Assembly: GCA_002345565.1 (NCBI GenBank)
Contig: DDVS01000004.1
Coordinates: 372,001-436,000, forward strand
Source of the DNA: Flavobacteriales bacterium UBA2306
Lineage (GTDB): Bacteria; Bacteroidota; Bacteroidia; Flavobacteriales; Weeksellaceae
Reading direction: 5' to 3'
Length of the DNA stretch: 64,000 bases
Shown: piece after piece, positions 8,502 to 16,906 of the stretch
Position numbering within the stretch: the stretch's first letter is position 1
Layout of the letters: each line of letters starts with the position of its first letter
Made by a program: the position numbers and the translations under genes
The notes under the pieces: model-generated
What the model saw: the letters and a program-made list of their open reading frames with translations, nothing else
Told to the model about the DNA's origin: nothing
Databases searched by the model: none

Positions 8502-10097
8502 TTATTCATTTATAAGAAGCGGTTTCGTAGCCAAATCCTTATTGTAAAACGCTCCTTTATTTTCTTTCATTTCAAGAGAATGTTTGATAATCAAATAGGA
8601 AACATTCACAAGATTTCTAAGCTCCGAAAGCTGTGGCGAAAGTATGGAATAATTATAAAGTTCTGTTACTGCTTCGTAGATTTCTCGTTGTTTTTTCTTT
8701 GCCAATTCCAATCTTGCATTGCTTCTTACAATAGCAACCAAATCGCTCATCATTTCCTGAAGTTGTTTTCTAAGATAAGTGACGAGAACCATTTCGTCCA
8801 TCATTTTCATTCCATCTTCATTCCATTCGGGAACAGCTTTTAAATCATCGAAGTTAAAGTCGTTTTCTTTCAACAATTCAACTGTTTTCATCGCCGCATT
8901 GTGACCAAAAACCAAACCTTCTAGTAAAGAATTAGAAGCTAAACGATTCGCGCCGTGAAGACCGGAATTCGTACATTCTCCAACGGCAAAAAGATTTTTG
9001 ATAGAAGATTGTCCGTATTTATCAGTGTCGATTCCACCCATCAAATAGTGACAAGCCGGAACAACCGGAATCAATTCTTTGAAAGGGTCAATTCCTTCAT
9101 CCAAACATTTTTGATAGATATTTGGAAAGTGATTGATGAATTTTTCTCTGTCCATTTCACGACAGTCCAATCCAACATAATCGTCTCCGCTTATTTTCAA
9201 TTCGTTATCGATTCCTCTTGCAACAATGTCACGAGACGCTAATTCTTCGCGCTCATCATATTTCTGCATAAATGGTTTTCCATTTTTTGTGCGAAGTTTT
9301 GCCCCGTCTCCACGAACAGCTTCTGAAATCAGGAACAGCATTCCGTCTCTTTTAGAATACATCGCAGTTGGGTGAAACTGATAATATTGCATATTCGAAA
9401 CTTTCCCTTGAGCTCTGTGAACAAAAGCGATTCCGTCTCCTGTGGCAATAATAGGATTGGTTGTGTTTTTATAAACGTGTCCAGCTCCTCCTGTAGCAAC
9501 CAAAGTAATTTTCGAAGTAATTTTTTTGATTTTTTTATTCTGTTCATCAAGAATATAAGCGCCATAAGCATTGATATTTCCCTTGTCTAACTCTTTCCCC
9601 GGAACGTGATGTTGGGTAATCAAATCAATCACATAATGATGGGCAAGGATTTCGATATTTGGAGAATTTCTGATGGTTTCCAAAAGCGCTCTTTCTATTT
9701 CAAAACCTGTGATGTCTTTGTGATGAACAATTCTATTCTCCGTATGTCCGCCTTCTCTTCCTAATGAATATTTTCCTTTTTCTTGGTCAAATTTTGCGCC
9801 CCATTCTACAATTTCATTAAAACGATGAGGAGCTTCTTCCACCACCATTTTAACAATCTCAGGGTCGTTGATGTAATCTCCGGCTCGTAAAGTGTCGTCA
9901 ATATGTTTTTGAAAATTATCTTTGGAAAAATCTGTTACAACTGCCAATCCGCCTTGTGCATATTTGGTATTGCTTTCGTCCTCGTTGGATTTTGTAACGA
10001 TTGTTATTTTAGTGTCTGGTAATTGTTCGGCAATTTTAATGGCGTAAGATAAGCCTGAGATTCCGGAACCGATTACAAGAACGTCTGTTTTTATCAT
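8502..10097 (-). CDS. nadB: L-aspartate oxidase
   Basis: This 531-residue flavoenzyme oxidises aspartate to iminoaspartate, the first step of NAD synthesis. The N-terminal FAD-binding motif is VLVIGSGISGLSYA; further family marks are the YAQGGLA segment, the HTENRIVHHKD region, the QYYQFHPTA segment and AVGECTNSGLHGANRLASNSLLEG. The C-terminal helical domain is complete. It lies 33 bases after the toxin gene and upstream of nadC. Confidence 0.95.
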   Translation of the reverse strand: MIKTDVLVIGSGISGLSYAIKIAEQLPDTKITIVTKSNEDESNTKYAQGGLAVVTDFSKDNFQKHIDDTLRAGDYINDPEIVKMVVEEAPHRFNEIVEWGAKFDQEKGKYSLGREGGHTENRIVHHKDITGFEIERALLETIRNSPNIEILAHHYVIDLITQHHVPGKELDKGNINAYGAYILDEQNKKIKKITSKITLVATGGAGHVYKNTTNPIIATGDGIAFVHRAQGKVSNMQYYQFHPTAMYSKRDGMLFLISEAVRGDGAKLRTKNGKPFMQKYDEREELASRDIVARGIDNELKISGDDYVGLDCREMDREKFINHFPNIYQKCLDEGIDPFKELIPVVPACHYLMGGIDTDKYGQSSIKNLFAVGECTNSGLHGANRLASNSLLEGLVFGHNAAMKTVELLKENDFNFDDLKAVPEWNEDGMKMMDEMVLVTYLRKQLQEMMSDLVAIVRSNARLELAKKKQREIYEAVTELYNYSILSPQLSELRNLVNVSYLIIKHSLEMKENKGAFYNKDLATKPLLINE

Positions 10098-10130
10098 TTT
10101 AATTTTGAAATTGTAAGATTATTAAAGATG

Positions 10131-10424
10131 TTAAATCTTTGGATAACTATCAGGATTGGATTTGGCAAAACGAATGCCGTAAACCTTGACTACTTTTTCC
10201 TCTTCATTAATAATATAATGAATCATAACGGGGAAGTTTTTGACTTGCCTCAGACGAAACTCATCAAATCTTATTTGGAAATAGGGGATTTCTTTAAGTT
10301 GGTTTAATGTATCATTGAAATTAGTAAGAAATCTTGCCTTAAGTTCTTTAGAAATTGCTCCATAATAATCACTTGCATCTCTAAGGTCAGATTTCGCACT
10401 TTTTAGAATTGAAACTTTGAACAT
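10131..10424 (-). CDS. RelE/ParE family toxin
   Basis: This 97-residue basic protein has the family's layout: an N-terminal helix (KSAKSDLRDASDYY), a basic middle segment (LKARFLTNFND) and the C-terminal strands FPVMIHYIINEEEKVVKVYGIRF. Family members either cleave ribosome-bound mRNA or poison gyrase; which applies cannot be told. Its ATG shares a base with the antitoxin stop (TAATG), so translation is coupled. It is intact. Confidence 0.85.
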   Translation of the reverse strand: MFKVSILKSAKSDLRDASDYYGAISKELKARFLTNFNDTLNQLKEIPYFQIRFDEFRLRQVKNFPVMIHYIINEEEKVVKVYGIRFAKSNPDSYPKI

Positions 10425-10648
10425 TATAAAAAGTTATCTTTAATAGCGTCCCAATCTTCAAAATCTGCTTCTCTAGCTTCTGCAACACGCTTTCTCATCA
10501 ATGCTTTCTCATCTTCAGAAATTTCAAAATCAAGTCCTTCTTCTTTCGGAAAAATTATAACCTCAGCATATTCTGCATCGAAGTTTTCTGGAAGTTCGAT
10601 GTTTAACTTATGGTTTTTGACCTCAACGATTTGTCTGATAGCATTCAT
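10424..10648 (-). CDS. antitoxin of the RelE/ParE pair
   Basis: This 74-residue acidic protein precedes the toxin and overlaps it by one base. The N-terminus (IVEVKNHKLNIELPENF) looks like a short beta-rich DNA-binding or dimerisation part, and the acidic C-terminus (EAREADFEDWDAIKDNFL) would wrap the toxin. It starts 23 bases after the nitroreductase stop, with no promoter element in the gap, so it may be read from that gene's promoter. Confidence 0.8.
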   Translation of the reverse strand: MNAIRQIVEVKNHKLNIELPENFDAEYAEVIIFPKEEGLDFEISEDEKALMRKRVAEAREADFEDWDAIKDNFL

Positions 10649-10671
10649 TTTATTTGAATTAATAATTAAAA

Positions 10672-11298
10672 TTACAGAAATTTGATGAACTTATCCGCAG
10701 GTTTTCTCACTTTTTTAAAATTCTGAAAAATATCATCTTCTGCACGATAACCGAGGGCTAAAACAACGGCAATTTTTTCTTTTTCTTTATCTATATTAAG
10801 TAGGTCATCGAGAATTTCCGATTTGAAACCTTCCATTGGACAAGTATCAACCTGTTCTTGAGCAGCAGCCATAATCATCGAACCGAGAACAATATAATTT
10901 TGTTTCTCGGACCAACTTTCCAATTCTTTGGCAGAATAACTTTCTATAAATGAATTGATGTTATTTCTAAAAGCGGATAACTGTTCCAAAGTCACACCTC
11001 TTTCATTAATAATATGACCGAAATAGCCATCAACGTAACTCTTATTGATTTTGGTTTTTGAAACCAACACTACTAGATGTGAACAAGTCGAGACCTGTGA
11101 AGGATTATAAAACGCCGGAATCAATTTTTGGAGCATTTCATTATTTCCCACCACCAAAAGATGATACGGCTGAAGTCCTAAAGAACTGACAGACAACCTT
11201 CCGGCTTCCAGAATATTATTCAATTTTTCTGACGAGATCTTTCTTCCGTCAAATTTTTTTACAGAATATCGCCAGTTAAGTGCTTCTAAGTAGTTCAT
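10672..11298 (-). CDS. NAD(P)H-dependent nitroreductase family oxidoreductase
   Basis: This 208-residue FMN enzyme of the NfsB type has the opening NWRYSVKKFD with the conserved Arg-Tyr-Ser FMN-binding stretch, the SSLGLQPYHLLVV segment, and the C-terminal VLALGYRAEDD. Family members reduce nitroaromatics, quinones or flavins; the native substrate is unknown. The start at 11298 is chosen because TATATTTG ends 4 nt before it; the ORF extended to 11322 would run through that promoter. Confidence 0.9.
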   Translation of the reverse strand: MNYLEALNWRYSVKKFDGRKISSEKLNNILEAGRLSVSSLGLQPYHLLVVGNNEMLQKLIPAFYNPSQVSTCSHLVVLVSKTKINKSYVDGYFGHIINERGVTLEQLSAFRNNINSFIESYSAKELESWSEKQNYIVLGSMIMAAAQEQVDTCPMEGFKSEILDDLLNIDKEKEKIAVVLALGYRAEDDIFQNFKKVRKPADKFIKFL

Positions 11299-11302
11299 AT
11301 AA

Positions 11303-11310
11303 CAAATATA
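11303..11310 (-). promoter_or_regulatory. TAnnTTTG promoter of the nitroreductase run
   Basis: The minus strand reads TATATTTG, followed by TTAT and the ATG at 11298. The message would be leaderless or nearly so. It may drive nitroreductase, antitoxin, toxin and perhaps nadB-nadC. Confidence 0.6.
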
Positions 11311-11493
11311 CTCATTTATCATTTTAGGTTAGAATCATTTTAAATAACGAAACTTTACCACCCGAATTTTTTAAGTTATTCATTGCAAATGCTTTATGGT
11401 AAGGCTTTTCGCAATATTCGATTTTAATCGATTTTAAATCAAATCATTAGCCAAGAAAGCTGTAAGACAAAAAAGTTATAAACATTAAGTATA

Positions 11494-11523
11494 AAAGTGG
11501 GCAAAAGTGGTAAAATGTGGTAG
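11494..11523 (+). promoter_or_regulatory. three tandem MraZ-type operator boxes
   Basis: Three 10-bp direct repeats follow one another: AAAGTGGGCA, AAAGTGGTAA and AATGTGGTAG (starts 11494, 11504, 11514). MraZ is known to bind short GTGG/TGGG repeats spaced 10 bp apart upstream of its own operon. The last box ends 9 bases before the promoter element TAAATTTG, so the boxes cover the upstream promoter region and predict control by MraZ itself. Confidence 0.75.
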
Positions 11524-11532
11524 ATTTTTATA

Positions 11533-11540
11533 TAAATTTG
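11533..11540 (+). promoter_or_regulatory. TAnnTTTG promoter of the dcw cluster
   Basis: TAAATTTG lies 6 nt before the mraZ ATG at 11547 and directly after the MraZ boxes. No clear TTG element is seen at the expected upstream spacing, where the boxes lie. Confidence 0.65.
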
Positions 11541-11546
11541 CTCCAA

Positions 11547-12014
11547 ATGAAAAACTTCATTGGAACATACGAATGTAAAATCGATGACAAAGGGCGCATC
11601 AAACTGCCTGCTTCGCTTACGAAGCAGATGGAACATTTTGCAGATGAGCCATTTGTAATCAAGCGGTCGGTGTTTCAGAAGTGTCTTGAGGTTTATCCAA
11701 TGAAGCCTTGGGAAAAACTGATGGCAAAAATAAACGGTCTTAACCGATTTGTGAAAAAAAATGCAGATTTCATCAGGATGTTTACGGCTGGAGTCAAAAC
11801 GGCGGAGTTGGATAACGTTGGTCGTTTGCAAATCAGTAAGGATTTAACACAATTTGCAAATCTTGGGAAAGATATCGTGATTACAAGCGCCGGCGAATTG
11901 TTCGAGATTTGGGATAAAGATTCTTATGAACACGTTATCTCAGTCAGCGAATCGGATTTTGCCAATCTGGCGGAAGATGTGATGGGAAATCTTGATTCCG
12001 AAGAATCAAATTAG
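11547..12014 (+). CDS. mraZ: transcriptional regulator MraZ
   Basis: This 155-residue protein has two SpoVT/AbrB-like repeats: the first carries YECKIDDKGRIKLPASL, the second ELDNVGRLQISKDLTQFA. MraZ is a ring-forming DNA-binding protein that controls the dcw cluster from repeats in its own promoter, and three such repeats are present just upstream. The ATG at 11547 gives the canonical N-terminus; upstream starts would lie in the promoter. It heads the division cluster, with rsmH 82 bases downstream. Confidence 0.95.
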   Translation: MKNFIGTYECKIDDKGRIKLPASLTKQMEHFADEPFVIKRSVFQKCLEVYPMKPWEKLMAKINGLNRFVKKNADFIRMFTAGVKTAELDNVGRLQISKDLTQFANLGKDIVITSAGELFEIWDKDSYEHVISVSESDFANLAEDVMGNLDSEESN

Positions 12015-12026
12015 TAATTAAGAAAA

Positions 12027-12057
12027 AATAATTAATAGGTTTTTAAACCGAATTATT
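12027..12057. repeat. hairpin between mraZ and rsmH
   Basis: Nested inverted repeats AATAATT...AATTATT and GGTTT-TT-AAACC form a stem in the 82-base gap. There is no T-run, so it is not a typical terminator; it could affect mRNA stability. Confidence 0.5.
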
Positions 12058-12096
12058 AAATCATTTATCAATCATCATTCATCAATTATAAAAACA

Positions 12097-12990
12097 ATGT
12101 ATCACAATCCTGTCTTGTTAAAACAAAGTGTTGACGCTCTGGTAACCAATCCGGACGGGATTTATGTGGACTGCACTTTTGGTGGAGGCGGACATTCTCG
12201 TGAGATTTTGAGCCGACTTTCGGACAAGGGAAAATTATTTTCTTTTGACCAGGATTTGGATGCATTGAAAAACGCCATTGATGACCCGAGATTTAATTTA
12301 GTTAATCAGAATTTCAGGTTTTTGGAAAATTCGATGTTGGCTTATGGCGTTTCTCAAGTTGACGGGATTTTAGCGGATTTAGGAGTTTCTTCTCATCAGT
12401 TTGATGAAGCAGAGAGAGGATTTTCTACAAGAAGCAACGCTCCACTTGATATGAGAATGAATGTGATGCAAGGTCTTGATGCGAAGAAAATCATCAACGA
12501 GTACGAAGAAGAAGACCTTGCTAATATCTTTTACCAATATGGGGAATTGAGAGAATCTCGAAAATTGGCAAGAGAAATAGTTCATCATAGAAAAACCAAG
12601 AAAATCAATACGACTGAGGATTTGAAAAATCTGTTCAGTTATATTCCTGCATTTAAACAGAATAAATTTTTTGCTCAGGTTTTTCAGGCGGTAAGAATTG
12701 AGGTAAATCAGGAACTGGAAGTGTTGAAAGAAATGTTGGTTCAGTCTTATAAGATTTTGAAGCAGGAAGGAAGATTGGTCGTGATTTCTTATCATTCTCT
12801 GGAAGACAGATTGGTAAAACGTTTCCTGAAAAACGGAATGTTCGAAGGTGAACCTCAGCGTGATATCTACGGAAATTACGCAAAAGCTTTTGAATTATTA
12901 AAGACAAAAGCAATCATTCCGGACGATAAAGAAATAGAAGAAAATTCTCGTGCGAGAAGTGCGAAAATGAGAATTGGGACAAAATTATAG
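12097..12990 (+). CDS. rsmH: 16S rRNA (cytosine1402-N4)-methyltransferase
   Basis: This 297-residue SAM-dependent methyltransferase modifies C1402 of 16S rRNA. It starts MYHNPVLLKQSVDAL and shows the SAM motif VDCTFGGGGHSREIL, the GILADLGVSSHQFD segment, RGFSTRSNAPLDMRM, and the C-terminal VISYHSLEDRLVK and NSRARSAKMRIG. It is the second gene of the dcw cluster, and length is normal. Confidence 0.96.
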   Translation: MYHNPVLLKQSVDALVTNPDGIYVDCTFGGGGHSREILSRLSDKGKLFSFDQDLDALKNAIDDPRFNLVNQNFRFLENSMLAYGVSQVDGILADLGVSSHQFDEAERGFSTRSNAPLDMRMNVMQGLDAKKIINEYEEEDLANIFYQYGELRESRKLAREIVHHRKTKKINTTEDLKNLFSYIPAFKQNKFFAQVFQAVRIEVNQELEVLKEMLVQSYKILKQEGRLVVISYHSLEDRLVKRFLKNGMFEGEPQRDIYGNYAKAFELLKTKAIIPDDKEIEENSRARSAKMRIGTKL

Positions 12991-13010
12991 TTGATGGTTT
13001 TTAGTTGATA

Positions 13011-13061
13011 GTTGTTTGAAGATGTTTTAAATCTATCAGCTGTCAACCGACAACAAACAAC
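13011..13061. repeat. intergenic hairpin before ftsL
   Basis: Arms GTTGTTTG (13011-13018) and CAAACAAC (13054-13061) are perfect inverted copies, with additional imperfect pairing around AGTTGATAG and CTATCAGCT. It resembles the GTTGATAG-type hairpins before ftsZ and the YqeY gene. Confidence 0.5.
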
Positions 13062-13065
13062 CAAA

Positions 13066-13437
13066 ATGGCAAAGCACACAACCTACAATAAGCAGAAAAG
13101 GAAACTCACTTTTATGGATATCATAAAAGGGAATTTTCTTAACCGTGATGAGGTAAAAGCGCATTACAAATATTTTCTGTTCATTTTCGGATTGTTGATG
13201 GTGATGATTTATAGTAATCACTTGGTGAATCAGAAAATTGAGCGTGTCAATAAGCTCAAAGAAGAGACGGAAGAGTACAAATCGAGAAATGCTTATGCGC
13301 AAAGTCGATTGATAAAAATTAGAATGGAATCCGAACTGGGAAAAGAAATGGTTCAGGATTCTTTGGTGAGTTTGGACAGTCACCCGATGAAATTATTGAT
13401 AAAAGTTGATAGCACAGATGATAAAGCAACCAAATAA
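13066..13437 (+). CDS. ftsL: FtsL-like cell division protein
   Basis: This 123-residue protein has a basic cytoplasmic N-terminus, one membrane helix (YFLFIFGLLMVMIYS, about residues 39-53) and an extracytoplasmic coiled coil (NQKIERVNKLKEETEEYKSR). Topology, size and position between rsmH and ftsI match the divergent Bacteroidota FtsL, which with FtsQ/FtsB activates septal FtsWI. The ATG at 13066 is preferred over 13012, which lies inside the hairpin region. It overlaps ftsI by 20 bases. Confidence 0.85.
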   Translation: MAKHTTYNKQKRKLTFMDIIKGNFLNRDEVKAHYKYFLFIFGLLMVMIYSNHLVNQKIERVNKLKEETEEYKSRNAYAQSRLIKIRMESELGKEMVQDSLVSLDSHPMKLLIKVDSTDDKATK

Positions 13438-15415
13438 CAATTACGATAAAAAGCGTTCCAATGCGTTGAAGTGGGGCTACCTTTTTGTGTTGGGAGCTTT
13501 CATTTTGTTTGTCATTTTTTTAACAAGAATTTTAATTCTTCAGAATACGAATGTTGAAGAATTCGAGAATAATTACATCAGCAAAAATTACCGCGAAGCA
13601 ACTTTAAAGGCTGCTCGTGGAAATCTTTTCGCTTCGGACGGTTCCATTTTGGCGACAACGGTAATGCGTTACGATATCTATCTTGATTTCAAATCAATGA
13701 GAGATACAATCTATTCCAACAATATTGGAGCATTGACGGATTCTCTCAGCAAAATGTTTGATAAACCGCGAAGTTACTTCAGAGCGAAATTAGATGCTCA
13801 GAATCAGAAGAATAACCAGTATTATCTTTTAGCAAGAGGGCTTGATTTTGACGAATATGACAGAATCAGAAATTTTCCAATTTTCAAAAAAGGAAAAAAT
13901 AAAGGCGGTTTCATTGTAGAAAGAAATTTCCGAAGAGAATTGGCAACAACTCAAATCGGAGCCGGAACAATTGGAGCTGATAATGGCGAGTCAAAATCTG
14001 GTTTGGAAGGTGCTTTCAGTAAATATCTTACAGGAATTGATGGAAAACGTTTGGAGCAGAAAATCACTTCTTCTCAGTGGAAACCAATAGATTACTGGAA
14101 AGTTCAGGAGCCGGTTGATGGGCAGGATGTTTATACAACTCTGGATTTAAGGATTCAGGATATTGCACATTCTGCGCTGGAAAATCAATTAATCAAATTC
14201 GATGCAAACCACGGAAGTGTTGTTGTAATGGAAGTTGAAACAGGAAAAATCCGTGCAATGGTCAACCTTAGAAGAACCGAACCTGGAATTTATGTTGATG
14301 CTTACAACTATACGGTAAAAGATGCTCAAGAACCGGGTTCTACGTTCAAAACGGTTTCACTTTTGGCAGCTATGGATGACGGCTTCATTGATGAAAATAC
14401 TAAAGTCAACATTGGAAACGGAATCTGGACTTATGCAGGACAAAGAATCACAGATGGTCACGGAGGCGGAACTTATGATGTAAGTGATGTTTTAGCTAAG
14501 TCAAGTAATGTTGGTGCGGCAAAATTGATTACAACACATTACGCGGATAAACCTCAGGTTTTCATTGACCATTTGAAACGCTGGAAGATGTTTGATAAAA
14601 TGCAGATTGAACTTCCGGGAATTGCAAAACCATCGATTCAAACACCTCAAAGCAAACGTTGGAACAAAGCCACTTTGGCTTCTTTGGGTTATGGATATTC
14701 TTCGCGTTTTCCGCTATTGCAATTGGTTGCTTTCTATAACGGGATTGCCAACAAAGGTAAAATGGTAAAGCCGCTATTCATTGATAAAATAATGAAAGAC
14801 GGTAAAGTACTTTATGAAGCGAAACCAGAAGTTATGGTTAAAAAAATGGCTTCTGAAAAAGCAATTACAATGATGACGAATGCTTTGACGAAAGCCGTTG
14901 AAAAAGGAACGGCAAGAAGTATTTACACACCGAATCTTAAAATTGCGGGTAAAACTGGAACGGCAAGATTTGAATATTGGAAAGCAGGACCAATGAAATA
15001 TCAGGCATCATTTGCAGGCTTTTATCCAGCTGATAATCCAAAATATACTTGTATTGTAGTTGTTAATCAGCCAGATACTTCAAAAGGTTTTTATGGAGGA
15101 ACAGTTTCTGCGCCAGTTTTCAAAGAAATTGCCGGAAAGACTTTCCTGAAAACACCTTTGAATGTTGAGAAAGACCTTTTGGTTGAACATAAAGTTAATC
15201 TTAATAAAATGACTGCACCAAATGTAAAGGTGAATGTCATAAGAGATTCAATGCCGAATTTGGTTGGAATGATTGGAAAGAATGTGATTCCTCAACTTGA
15301 AAATTTGGGTTACAGAGTAGACTACAAAGGTGTTGGGAAAATTATGGAACAGTTTCCTGCAGAAGGAGCGACCATTGGAAAGAATCAAAAGATTTATTTG
15401 AATCTTCAAAACTAA
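13418..15415 (+). CDS. ftsI: septal penicillin-binding protein (FtsI/PBP3) with PASTA domain
   Basis: This 665-residue class B PBP cross-links septal peptidoglycan. One N-terminal membrane helix (about residues 20-40) is followed by the dimerisation domain and then the transpeptidase with S308-T-F-K311, S362-S-N364 and K512-T-G-T. A C-terminal PASTA domain (MPNLVGMIGK... to LNLQN) is present. The ATG at 13418 inside the end of ftsL is preferred over a TTG at 13406. It works with FtsW encoded 5 kb downstream. Confidence 0.95.
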   Translation: MIKQPNNNYDKKRSNALKWGYLFVLGAFILFVIFLTRILILQNTNVEEFENNYISKNYREATLKAARGNLFASDGSILATTVMRYDIYLDFKSMRDTIYSNNIGALTDSLSKMFDKPRSYFRAKLDAQNQKNNQYYLLARGLDFDEYDRIRNFPIFKKGKNKGGFIVERNFRRELATTQIGAGTIGADNGESKSGLEGAFSKYLTGIDGKRLEQKITSSQWKPIDYWKVQEPVDGQDVYTTLDLRIQDIAHSALENQLIKFDANHGSVVVMEVETGKIRAMVNLRRTEPGIYVDAYNYTVKDAQEPGSTFKTVSLLAAMDDGFIDENTKVNIGNGIWTYAGQRITDGHGGGTYDVSDVLAKSSNVGAAKLITTHYADKPQVFIDHLKRWKMFDKMQIELPGIAKPSIQTPQSKRWNKATLASLGYGYSSRFPLLQLVAFYNGIANKGKMVKPLFIDKIMKDGKVLYEAKPEVMVKKMASEKAITMMTNALTKAVEKGTARSIYTPNLKIAGKTGTARFEYWKAGPMKYQASFAGFYPADNPKYTCIVVVNQPDTSKGFYGGTVSAPVFKEIAGKTFLKTPLNVEKDLLVEHKVNLNKMTAPNVKVNVIRDSMPNLVGMIGKNVIPQLENLGYRVDYKGVGKIMEQFPAEGATIGKNQKIYLNLQN

Positions 15416-15439
15416 AAATTAAAGCGAAAGCTTAGATAT

Positions 15440-16900
15440 ATGATTTTAAAAGACTTATTACAAAGAATCCATATTCTGGAAACCATTGGAACTCTTGAAA
15501 GAGAAGTTTCGGAATTGGTTTTTGACAGCCGAAAAGCTGTTGAAAATTCTTTGTATGTTGCATTGAAAGGAACGATTTCAGACGGACATTCTTACATCAA
15601 TCAAAGCATCGAAAAAGGTGCAAAAACGATAATTTGTGAAGAATTGCCTTCAGAAATTAATGAGGAAGTAACTTATTTGAAAGTTGAGAATTCTTCTAAA
15701 GCTTTAGGACATTTGGCTTCTAATTTTTATGGAAATCCTTCTGAGAAATTAAACTTAATTGGCGTTACAGGAACAAATGGAAAAACTACGGTAACAACTT
15801 TATTATTTGATATTTTCAAAAATCTGGGTTATCAGTCCGCTTTGATTTCAACTGTTGAATACAGAATTGCTGACGAAATTATTCCTTCAACGCACACAAC
15901 ACCGGATGTAATTCGTCTGAATCAAATGTTGGCGAAAGCCGTTGAAATCGGATGTGAATATGCCTTTATGGAAGTAAGTTCTCACGGAATTTCCCAAGAT
16001 AGAATCGAAGGTTTGCATTTTAAAATTGCCGGTTTTACGAACATTACACACGACCATTTGGATTATCACAAGACTTTCCAAAATTATATCTACGCTAAGA
16101 AGAGATTCTTTGACGAGTTGGAAGATTCTGCGATTGCCATTACGAATGCCGATGACAAAAACGGATTGGTAATGTTACAGAATACCAAAGCGAAAAAGAA
16201 AACTTTTGCTTTGAAAACAATGGCAGATTTCCACGGAAAGGTTTTGGAAGTGGATTTCAACGGAATGTTACTGAACTTCAATAACAAAGAATTCTGGACA
16301 ACATTGACAGGAAAATTCAACGCTTATAATTTGCTTTTGGCTTACGGAATTGCTCTTGAGTTAGGAATGGACGAAACGGAAGTTCTTCAGGCGATTTCTA
16401 TTCTTCATAGAGTGAATGGAAGATTTGAAACAATAAAATCTGACAGCGGAATTTTCTTCGTGGTCGATTATTCTCACACGCCTGATGCATTGGAAAATGT
16501 TCTGGATAGCATCAACGAAATCAGAACTAAAAACGAGAGATTGATTTGTGTCTTCGGTTGCGGAGGCGACAGAGACAAAACCAAACGTCCGGAAATGGGC
16601 GACATCGCTACCAAAAAGTCGACTTTGGCTATCATCACTTCTGACAATCCAAGAACTGAAGAACCAACACAGATTATCAAAGAAATAGAAGCCGGAGTTC
16701 AACCTCAGAATTTCAGCAAATACACTTCGATTCCTGACAGAAGAGAAGCGATAAAAATGGCAATCAAATTTGCTGAACCGAAAGATATTGTTTTAGTAGC
16801 CGGAAAAGGTCACGAAACGTATCAGGAAATTAATGGTATAAAGCATCATTTTGATGACAAAGAAACGATTAGGGAATTATTACAATTAATGGGAAAATAG
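15440..16900 (+). CDS. murE: UDP-MurNAc-L-Ala-D-Glu:meso-diaminopimelate ligase
   Basis: This 486-residue Mur ligase adds the third residue of the stem peptide. It has the ATP-binding GVTGTNGKTTVT, the central EVSSHGISQDRI and the DNPR motif (SDNPRTEEP) that marks meso-diaminopimelate rather than lysine as substrate. The C-terminal LVAGKGHETYQ is present. It lies 24 bases after ftsI and 6 bases before mraY. Confidence 0.95.
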   Translation: MILKDLLQRIHILETIGTLEREVSELVFDSRKAVENSLYVALKGTISDGHSYINQSIEKGAKTIICEELPSEINEEVTYLKVENSSKALGHLASNFYGNPSEKLNLIGVTGTNGKTTVTTLLFDIFKNLGYQSALISTVEYRIADEIIPSTHTTPDVIRLNQMLAKAVEIGCEYAFMEVSSHGISQDRIEGLHFKIAGFTNITHDHLDYHKTFQNYIYAKKRFFDELEDSAIAITNADDKNGLVMLQNTKAKKKTFALKTMADFHGKVLEVDFNGMLLNFNNKEFWTTLTGKFNAYNLLLAYGIALELGMDETEVLQAISILHRVNGRFETIKSDSGIFFVVDYSHTPDALENVLDSINEIRTKNERLICVFGCGGDRDKTKRPEMGDIATKKSTLAIITSDNPRTEEPTQIIKEIEAGVQPQNFSKYTSIPDRREAIKMAIKFAEPKDIVLVAGKGHETYQEINGIKHHFDDKETIRELLQLMGK

Positions 16901-16906
16901 ACAAAT

